In this document: positions 1 to 5,600 of the stretch, in pieces | Layout: each line of letters starts with the position of its first letter | Numbering within the stretch: position 1 is the first letter of the stretch | Origin: Candidatus Kaiserbacteria bacterium | GTDB taxonomy: Bacteria > Patescibacteriota > Minisyncoccia > Phycocordibacterales > UBA918 | Length of the DNA: 7,580 bases | Direction of reading: 5' to 3' | Assembly (NCBI GenBank): GCA_007117575.1 | Contig: SKGH01000049.1 | Span: 1 to 7,580, forward strand | Made by a program: the position numbers and the translations under genes | The notes under the pieces: model-generated | Databases searched by the model: none | Told to the model about the DNA's origin: nothing | What the model saw: only the letters and a program-made list of their open reading frames with translations

Positions 1-16
1 CACAATCTTTGTTTCG

Positions 17-128
17 GGTCGTCATGACCAAAAATTCAGCTACAAACCCATGCTTCGTCCTCACCGTATCCCGATACGCTTCGGACTCCAGCACAGGTTT
101 TCGCTTGAATTTTTGGTCACTCCGGACC
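17..128. repeat. Long imperfect palindrome / cruciform-forming element downstream of nusB
   Basis: Three nested tiers of inverted repeat share one centre near position 72. The outer arms are perfect 14-mers (TGACCAAAAATTCA at 25-38, its complement at 106-119). The middle tier pairs 39-53 with 91-104, with a few mismatches and one bulge. The inner tier pairs GTCC (57-60) with GGAC (83-86), and CGTATC (65-70) with GATACG (73-78) around a 2-nt centre. GGTC/GACC at 17-20 and 125-128 may extend the base. It starts 23 bp beyond the nusB stop. No T-run follows on the minus strand within the window, so it is not a standard intrinsic terminator. It could be a dispersed palindromic repeat, a non-autonomous mobile element or a structured 3' UTR; the sequence alone does not decide. 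The structure is seen directly; its role is unknown. Confidence 0.7.
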
Positions 129-150
129 TCGATGAGACTCCAAACAGTTT

Positions 151-1050
151 CTAAGACCTACGACTCACTAAAATTGTTACCGCTTTAGTGACTATAGGTA
201 ATATATCATCATAGAAGTTAAGATCCAATATATCTGCCACCTTAAACCATTTTGCGTCATCCAGACCACCACTTTTCGCTAGCGCAAGTTCAGTATGCTC
301 ACCTTTTGCTAAAAAATAAGTAACTTGTTTTCTAACCTTACCCAACTCCGGGTGAGAAGCCACGTACTCATTTTTACCCAACTCTGCTTCAATCTCTACA
401 TCCAAATCTATTTCTTCTTTTATGGCTCGCACCGCTCCTTCCTGAACCGTCTCATCATCACGTACCTTGCTCTTTGACAAGGTCCAATGCCCAAAGATGT
501 CATGAACTAAAGCAAAATACATGTTTTCTTCATTTTCCGCGTACACAACCGCCCCTGACAACCTTTGTATCTGCATCTTATCAAAAGGCAGATCCTTGCG
601 AGGTTTCTTTCCCACCTCATCTTTACCGGGTTCACCTATCTCTTTATAGACCGCACCAAGAACACCGTTAACAAAACGACTGCTGTTATCTCCACCAAAC
701 TGTTTTGCCAATTCTATGGCTTCGTTGATAGCTACTTTAGCCGGCACCTCCTTGCGGTCTGAAAACAACAACTCATAAAGTCCGAGCCTTAATATGTTTC
801 TATCAATGGGAGATATTCTATCCAGTGGCCACTCAGGCGCGGCTTTTTCGATAACCTTATCCAACTCCGGCCTCTTGCTAACCACGCCATCTAGTAGTCG
901 TTCAATAAAAGTTACGTCTGCCTTATTACGAGCAAACTCAGCCACGTTCCTATCTAAAGCTTCGCGAACCCCATCTCTGTCTAATTCATTAAGGTCCCAC
1001 TCAAAAAGTGTTTGAAGAACAATGGATCTGGATACGTGTCGATTAACCAT
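151..1050 (-). CDS. nusB: NusB antitermination factor fused to a C-terminal Nudix-like domain
   Basis: Protein of 299 aa. Residues 1-137 are NusB: RSIVLQTLFEW at the N terminus, then EWPLDRISPIDRNILRLGLYEL (around 73-94), then INEAIELAKQF and RFVNGVL. NusB binds boxA RNA with NusE/S10 and supports rRNA antitermination and maturation. Residues about 138-157 are a charged linker. Residues about 158-299 resemble a Nudix hydrolase: FGHWTLSK precedes a Nudix box at 194-216. The box keeps E200, R208, E212 and E213, but the usual first Gly is S194, the Glu of the RE pair is A209 and the later Gly is D215, so catalysis may be changed or lost. I chose the ATG at 1050 because NusB homology begins there; an in-frame TTG at 1107 would add 19 unconvincing residues. 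There is no Shine-Dalgarno. It lies 84 bp downstream of rpmF, same strand. Normal NusB is about 130-150 aa, so this is a true in-frame fusion. The NusB call is firm; the Nudix family call is likely and its substrate unknown. Confidence 0.9.
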   Translation of the reverse strand: MVNRHVSRSIVLQTLFEWDLNELDRDGVREALDRNVAEFARNKADVTFIERLLDGVVSKRPELDKVIEKAAPEWPLDRISPIDRNILRLGLYELLFSDRKEVPAKVAINEAIELAKQFGGDNSSRFVNGVLGAVYKEIGEPGKDEVGKKPRKDLPFDKMQIQRLSGAVVYAENEENMYFALVHDIFGHWTLSKSKVRDDETVQEGAVRAIKEEIDLDVEIEAELGKNEYVASHPELGKVRKQVTYFLAKGEHTELALAKSGGLDDAKWFKVADILDLNFYDDILPIVTKAVTILVSRRS

Positions 1051-1055
1051 AGAAC

Positions 1056-1088
1056 TGTGTACTAAACATATACTACACACCAGTGTAG
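1056..1088. promoter_or_regulatory. Overlapping inverted repeats in the nusB leader (possible operator)
   Basis: Two inverted repeats share sequence here. CTACAC (1073-1078) and GTGTAG (1083-1088) flank 4 nt and overlap the candidate -10. TGTGTA (1056-1061) and TACACA (1074-1079) flank 12 nt in the leader. Both are exact. They could be an operator or a small RNA hairpin. The region is AT-rich and repeats this short can arise by chance, so the function is a guess. Confidence 0.25.
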
Positions 1089-1090
1089 CA
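1082..1090 (-). promoter_or_regulatory. Candidate extended -10 promoter of nusB
   Basis: On the minus strand TGC TACACT lies 31 nt before the nusB ATG, followed by GG as in the dnaE promoter. No good -35 is visible at the right distance. It would give a leader of roughly 24 nt without a Shine-Dalgarno. Transcription reading through from rpmF is equally possible, because no terminator is seen between the two genes. Confidence 0.35.
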
Positions 1091-1134
1091 TAATCAAGGA
1101 CTAACAAGATAACGCAAAGCGCAACAGATGTGGA

Positions 1135-1443
1135 TTATTTCTGCTCGCTATTGTTTTCTGAAGTAGAAATATCGGTATTCTGATTACTTTCTTGGTTGTC
1201 AGTATCTTCTCCACTCGCCTTGATAGCCTCACGCTTAGCTCGTAACCGTTGCTCTCGCTTAACGCGCTCCGCGCTCAGGTCCATCACCTGCCTGCCTTTA
1301 TAAAAACCGCAAACCAAACACATGTGGTGTGGTCGATGATAGGCTCCGCAATTGGTACACACCGCTAACGTGGGTTTGCGCAAAGCGTGATGAGAACGAC
1401 GGTTTTTAGTGTGAGACCGTGTATGTCGCATTCGAATTACCAT
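1135..1443 (-). CDS. rpmF: Large ribosomal subunit protein bL32, zinc-ribbon form with an acidic tail
   Basis: Protein of 102 aa. Residues 1-50 are bL32, a small protein of the 50S subunit: a basic N terminus (MRHTRSHTKNRRSHHAL), then a zinc ribbon with C29-x2-C32 and C42-x2-C45, then the GFYKGRQV segment. Having all four cysteines predicts the zinc-binding form, not the zinc-independent paralogue. Residues about 58-75 are a basic helix. Residues 76-101 have no Lys or Arg and are rich in Asp, Glu, Asn, Gln and Ser; typical bL32 is only about 57-65 aa, so this tail is extra. The ATG at 1443 is fixed by the family N terminus and by the promoter 9 nt upstream. The gene has its own promoter directly after the terminator of the upstream gene and may be cotranscribed with nusB, 84 bp downstream. 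Ribosomal protein next to a ribosomal RNA transcription factor makes functional sense. Confidence 0.95.
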   Translation of the reverse strand: MVIRMRHTRSHTKNRRSHHALRKPTLAVCTNCGAYHRPHHMCLVCGFYKGRQVMDLSAERVKREQRLRAKREAIKASGEDTDNQESNQNTDISTSENNSEQK

Positions 1444-1452
1444 AACGCGACA

Positions 1453-1480
1453 ACTATAGCAAATATTGACAATATTGCAA
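1453..1480 (-). promoter_or_regulatory. rpmF promoter giving a nearly leaderless mRNA
   Basis: On the minus strand: -35 TTGCAA (1475-1480), 16-nt spacer, extended -10 TGC TATAGT (hexamer 1453-1458), then 9 nt (TGTCGCGTT) to the ATG. With a start site about 7 nt after the -10, the mRNA would begin only about 2-3 nt before the ATG. There is no Shine-Dalgarno, in agreement. The start site itself is inferred. Confidence 0.65.
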
Positions 1481-1481
1481 T

Positions 1482-1505
1482 AAAAAAAGCCGGCTAAAGC
1501 CGGCT
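1482..1505 (-). terminator. Intrinsic terminator of the cysteine-rich gene
   Basis: On the minus strand AGCCGGC, loop TTTA, GCCGGCT, followed by an uninterrupted run of T (1488-1482). The stem is 7 bp, GC-rich and perfect. It lies 21 nt past the stop of the gene at 1527-1802 and ends just before the rpmF -35, separating the two transcription units. Confidence 0.88.
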
Positions 1506-1526
1506 AAAGGGTGAACTGAATTGTTC

Positions 1527-1802
1527 TTAATTTATCGGTAAAAACCTACCGAAACCTTGACCTGATTGTTCTAAACGTGATTTTCTTCTGTCAGCTTTTT
1601 TTGCGTGTTTCCAACGCTTACACTCATTAAAGTGCTGACACTCACTAGGCGGTCTAGTCTCAGGACCGCGACCACCACAAGCCATGCACCAAATTCGAAC
1701 CACCTGTTGTGTATTGTTTAACTGACCTTTCGTTGTACTCACATAACCACGGTAATATTCACAATCAATACAAGGTATTGACGGCTTATTTGAATCACTC
1801 AC
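1527..1802 (-). CDS. Small cysteine-rich, probably zinc-binding protein of unknown function
   Basis: Protein of 91 aa that I do not recognise. Cysteines and histidines are spaced like metal sites: C11-x2-C14, C39-x2-C42, C55-x-H57-x3-C61, then H66. C39/C42 sit in a WCMACGGRGP loop resembling a zinc knuckle. Residues 62-76 are strongly basic (KRWKHAKKADRRK), which would suit nucleic-acid or ribosome binding, but that is inference. No signal peptide or membrane segment is seen, so it is probably cytoplasmic. The start is GTG at 1802, chosen because AAGGAG lies 6 nt upstream (1809-1814), the only strong Shine-Dalgarno in the window. The gene is a single unit with its own promoter, a 5'-end hairpin and its own terminator. 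A short zinc-ribbon protein, possibly phage- or ribosome-associated, is an alternative I cannot test here. Confidence 0.8.
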   Translation of the reverse strand: MSDSNKPSIPCIDCEYYRGYVSTTKGQLNNTQQVVRIWCMACGGRGPETRPPSECQHFNECKRWKHAKKADRRKSRLEQSGQGFGRFLPIN

Positions 1803-1808
1803 AATTTT

Positions 1809-1814
1809 CTCCTT
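1809..1814 (-). promoter_or_regulatory. Strong ribosome binding site fixing a GTG start
   Basis: AAGGAG on the minus strand, 6 nt before GTG at 1802. It decides the start of the cysteine-rich gene, which has no in-frame ATG before residue 40. The neighbouring genes lack such a site. Confidence 0.8.
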
Positions 1815-1832
1815 TTTTGTGTTTCAGTTAAC

Positions 1833-1852
1833 AGCCACTTCTTTGCGTGGCT
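1833..1852 (-). promoter_or_regulatory. Stem-loop at the predicted 5' end of the cysteine-rich gene's mRNA
   Basis: AGCCAC and GTGGCT form a perfect 6-bp stem around an 8-nt loop. The predicted transcription start (about 1853) falls next to it, so the mRNA would begin almost directly with this hairpin. No T-run follows, so it is not a terminator. A 5'-terminal stem could stabilise the message; no known riboswitch is recognised. Confidence 0.45.
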
Positions 1853-1859
1853 ACTTAAG

Positions 1860-1888
1860 ATTATGCAGAATAATCAGCCAATAATCAA
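1860..1888 (-). promoter_or_regulatory. Promoter of the cysteine-rich gene
   Basis: On the minus strand: -35 TTGATT (1883-1888), 17-nt spacer, -10 CATAAT (1860-1865, five of six matches to TATAAT). It predicts a start near 1853 and a leader of about 50 nt carrying a hairpin and the Shine-Dalgarno. Confidence 0.6.
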
Positions 1889-1950
1889 GACTTACTTCGA
1901 CCACAATTTACCCTTGCCATCCAAGAAACTCGAAATAAACCAAAATCGTT

Positions 1951-2034
1951 TTAGTCAGTCACGAAAGAATATAAATGATCACGGAAACTGGGGCTGGGCA
2001 GCGCCTCGAACTTCATCAGAAACGCGTAAGTCAT
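1951..2034 (-). CDS. Possible 27-aa small ORF directly after rnhB
   Basis: An ATG at 2034, 2 nt after the rnhB stop and in a different frame, opens 27 codons ending in TAA. The peptide includes FEALPSPSFRDHLYSF. Translational coupling to rnhB is possible, but there is no Shine-Dalgarno. The middle (about 1987-2010) is more GC-rich than its surroundings. I do not recognise it, and it may be chance or a remnant of a longer gene. The rest of the 1866-2036 gap holds only the upstream gene's promoter; I see no intrinsic terminator for rnhB. Confidence 0.2.
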   Translation of the reverse strand: MTYAFLMKFEALPSPSFRDHLYSFVTD

Positions 2035-2036
2035 GA

Positions 2037-2639
2037 TTATAATAACTTGCGACAAAAAGTAGCTCTGTGCAACGAACTAAGCCCATACAAACGTATGGCA
2101 CGACAATGGTCTGGCGTACCGTAGCCCTTATGAGTGGCAAAGTTGTATGCCGGAAAACTTTTTGCCACATTTACCATGTATCTATCGCGACGCACCTTAG
2201 CAACCACAGAAGCCAGCCCTATAACCTTCTCACTTCCATCGCCACCTTTAATAGTTTCCTGATCTTTAAATTCTTGCGGAGCATATAGACCTCCGTCCAG
2301 TTTTATCATCATCGTCTCAGCGCCACATTTGGTTTCAGACATGATCCTGCCTAAGGATCTTTTGATCGCCACTTTAATAGCTTGTGATATACCGCTTTTA
2401 TCTATCACTCTAGCTGAAACAAAGGACACGGCGCAATAAAGCTCTTCACTCAAACTTACTTCCTCAACTCGCTTGCTTATCATCTCACGCTTTAATGCCG
2501 ATAAGGTTTTACTATCAGCTACCCCCGGCAATAAAGACCAATCAAAACCAATCGGTACAGCCACCGCCCCCACCACAACCGGACCCGCCAAAGGACCCCT
2601 TCCCACTTCGTCCACACCTATTAACCAAGTTTTAGCCAT
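2037..2639 (-). CDS. rnhB: Ribonuclease HII
   Basis: Protein of 200 aa, normal for the family. RNase HII cuts the RNA strand of RNA/DNA hybrids and removes single ribonucleotides misinserted in DNA, using two metal ions in the cytoplasm. Seen motifs: GVDEVGRGPLAGPVVVGAV at 8-26 with catalytic D10 and E11, ADSKTLSALKR (41-51), the third acidic residue D115 in KLDGG, the GGD motif (D134) and ASVVAKVRRDR (143-153). All four expected acidic positions (D10, E11, D115, D134) are present, so it should be active. The ATG at 2639 fits the family N terminus; upstream in-frame codons would add 31 unrelated residues running into dnaE. It is divergent from dnaE with 54 bp between starts. The link to dnaE is sensible, since this enzyme repairs ribonucleotides left by the polymerase. 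Confidence 0.95.
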   Translation of the reverse strand: MAKTWLIGVDEVGRGPLAGPVVVGAVAVPIGFDWSLLPGVADSKTLSALKREMISKRVEEVSLSEELYCAVSFVSARVIDKSGISQAIKVAIKRSLGRIMSETKCGAETMMIKLDGGLYAPQEFKDQETIKGGDGSEKVIGLASVVAKVRRDRYMVNVAKSFPAYNFATHKGYGTPDHCRAIRLYGLSSLHRATFCRKLL

Positions 2640-2650
2640 AACTATCCAAA

Positions 2651-2659
2651 ACAATAACA
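2651..2659 (-). promoter_or_regulatory. Candidate extended -10 promoter of rnhB
   Basis: On the minus strand TGT TATTGT, 11 nt before the rnhB ATG, without a clear -35. It would give a leader of only a few nt, matching the lack of a Shine-Dalgarno. The hexamer is weak (four of six). Confidence 0.35.
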
Positions 2660-2675
2660 CAACTAAACACAATTC

Positions 2676-2684
2676 TGCTATACT
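2676..2684 (+). promoter_or_regulatory. dnaE promoter (extended -10)
   Basis: TGC TATACT (hexamer 2679-2684) followed by 9 nt to the ATG at 2694. No good -35 is visible, as is usual for extended -10 promoters. The predicted start near 2691 would make the mRNA leaderless for that ATG. The rnhB promoter lies 20-30 bp away on the other strand, so the two polymerase sites overlap and may compete. Confidence 0.55.
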
Positions 2685-2693
2685 GGCAGACAC

Positions 2694-5600
2694 ATGACCA
2701 AGGAAAATGAAGTTATGGAAGATTTTGTGCATTTACACGTACATTCTCATTATTCTCTACTAAACGCCTTACCTAAACCCATAGAACTGGCACAGGTGGC
2801 ATCAGAAGACGGGCAAAAAGCGTTGGCCTTAACCGACGCCGGCGCGCTTTATGGAGCCATAGATTTCTACAAAGCTTGCACCAAAACCGGTATCAAGCCC
2901 ATCATTGGCCTAGACGCCTATTTAGCACCCAGAACTCGTTTTGATAAAGAAACCAATCTGGATAGACCACGTGCCAGACTGGTGCTTTTGGCGAAAAACA
3001 ACATCGGCTATGAAAACTTGATAAAACTGGTCACCAAATCAAACTTGGAAGGTTTCTACTACCACCCACGCGTTGACCGTGACCTACTTAAAACTCACTC
3101 AGAAGGTCTTATTTGTTTGATACCCTCCTTTGCCGGCGAAACCTCCCAACACCTTAAGGTAAACGACATGGAAAGAGCGTCTATCGACTTGGACTGGTAT
3201 CAAAGCACCTACGGACAAGACTGCTATTTAGAATTAACTCACCACCCTGAACTGGTAGATCATAAAAAACTGCAAGACAAGATAAGACAGCTTTCTAAAG
3301 ACTCGGGAGTCCCTACCGTCGCATCTCACGATGTTTATTACCTTAAACCGGAGGATTCTTTAGCTAGAGAAGTAATGATAAAGATACAAAACGGTGGAGT
3401 GGTGGATACCCAAGCGGAAAGGATCGAGGATTTTTCTTTTATTGATAGATCTACCGCTTGTCGTTATTTTAAAGACGACCCACAAGCGATCAAACGCACT
3501 TTGGAAATAGCAAACCAATGCAACGTTGAAATACCCATCGGCACCGTTTGGTATTTCCCTGACTACAAAATAGAAAGTGGTCTAGAACCTGACGAGGAAC
3601 TAAAACAACTGGCATACAAAGGTATAAAATGGCGTGGACATTCCTTGGATGATGACATCGTAAAAAGTCGAATTGATTACGAACTTTCAGTCATCAAAAA
3701 AAAGGGTTACGCGAAATACTTTCTTGTAGTTGGAGACCTGCTACGAGAATCTCGTAAACGTGGCATACTAACTACCATTCGTGGTTCAGTGGCCGGATCC
3801 TACACCACCTTTGTGTTAGGCATCACCAACGTTGACCCTTTGGCATATAAACTACCCTTTGAAAGATTTCTTAACCCCGAACGACCTTCAGCTCCGGACA
3901 TCGACATGGACTTTGCCGATAATCGTCGTGACGAAATAATAGACTACACCAAAGAAAAATACGGTGCCGACAAAGTAGCCCAGATAGGCACTTTTGGAAC
4001 CATGATGGCACGTGCCGCCGTGCGTGACGTAGCACGAGCGCTCGGTCACCCCTACTCTACCGGTGACCGTATTGCCAAACTAATCCCCATGGGTAGTCAG
4101 GGTTTCCCTATGACCATAGACAAAGCCTTAGAAATAGAGCCTGAACTAAAGAAACTCTACACACAGGACTCGGAATCTAAAGAAGTTATAGATTTAGCAA
4201 AAAACATAGAAGGACGGGTAAGGCACTTGGGTGTTCACGCCGCCGGTGTGGTGATAGCACCGGAACCACTCAACCGCTTCGTACCGGTACAGGTTGACCC
4301 TAAAACCGGAAAATACATCACTCAATACGAAATGCATAGTGTGGGTGAAGATGGTGTCGGTCTCTTAAAGTTTGATTTTCTTGGCATTAAAAACCTTTCC
4401 ATCTTGGCAGACGCGGTTAAAAGGGTTAAAGAAAACCATAACGTAAGCATAGATATAGAAAACATACCACTAGATGACGATAAAACTTTTACCATGCTAG
4501 CTAAAGGTGAAACCATGGGGCTTTTTCAGTTAAACGGCACAGGTATGACCGCCTTCCTCAAACAACTACGACCCAGCACCATACACGATATAAACGCCAT
4601 GGTTGCCCTATACAGACCGGGGCCTATGGAGTCCATACCTCAATACATCGCTCGTAAACACGACCCCCACTTAATAAGTTACTTAGACCCTCGCCTAGAA
4701 AAAATACTTGACCGCTCCTATGGAGTGATAACCTATCAAGATGACGTACTCATGATCTCTCGCGAATTAGCCGGATACTCTTGGCTGGAAGCGGATATGT
4801 TACGTAAAGCCATGGGGAAAAAAATACCGGAAGTCATGGAGGCGGAAAAACAAAAACTCCTAAATGGCTTTATGAAACACGGCAAACTCACTCCCCAAAA
4901 AGCAGAGAAGTTATGGAAATTGATAGAACCTTTCGCGGCCTACGGATTTAACAAAGCTCACGCGGCCAGCTACGGCAGAGTCGCCTACCAAACAGCTTAC
5001 CTTAAAGCCAATTTTCCCTACGAATACATGGCATCGGTACTGACAGCCGATTCCGGCGATACTGATAAAATAGCTGAAATAATCCATGAATGTGGCCGTA
5101 TGGGAATTGAAGTGCTACCACCGGATATAAACGAAAGTTTTGCCCCTTTTTCAGTAGTCCCGGCTGATACTGAATCAACTAAAACAAAAATACGTTTCGG
5201 TTTAATGACCATTAAAAATTTTGGTGCGGGAATAACCAACTCCATCATTACTGAAAGAGAAAAAAACGGTCATTTCAAATCTCTCAGTGACTTTCTCACC
5301 CGCGTGCATGATAAGAATTTAAATAAAAAGTCTTTAGAGGCACTTATTCAAACAGGTGCTCTTGACCGTTTTGCCGAACGCGGACAAATGTATCAACAAA
5401 TTGAACGTCTTTTAATGTTCAATAAAGAACAAACTGCGGGCAAAGAAGCCAATCAAGATACATTGTTTGGATCTCTCAATTCAGAGATTAGCGACCTTAC
5501 TTTGGAAGCGACTGAACCGATTGATAAAGAAACGAAGTTGCTGTGGGAAAAAGAATTGTTGGGTGTCTATGTATCCGGCCATCCTCTTGACCAATATGAA

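Noticed and set aside
1..150. Intrinsic terminator for nusB
   Set aside because: The long palindrome has no following T-run on the minus strand and is too long and interrupted for a standard terminator.
474..1015. Three overlapping plus-strand open frames opposite nusB
   Set aside because: They lie antisense within a clearly conserved NusB-Nudix gene and show no family motifs.
1985..2012. tRNA-like GTTCGAG on the minus strand near a GC-rich stretch
   Set aside because: The flanking bases do not form a T stem, and no anticodon or acceptor arm can be built.
1979..2288. Minus frame 1979-2170 and plus frame 2067-2288
   Set aside because: Both overlap the conserved 3' half of rnhB in other frames; the peptides show no family pattern.
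2473..2697. Plus-strand frame opposite the rnhB start
   Set aside because: Antisense to the DEVGRG active-site region; its low-complexity Thr/Pro peptide reflects the rnhB codons.
4322..5248. Two minus-strand frames inside dnaE
   Set aside because: Antisense to conserved polymerase and HhH regions; no start signals or motifs.
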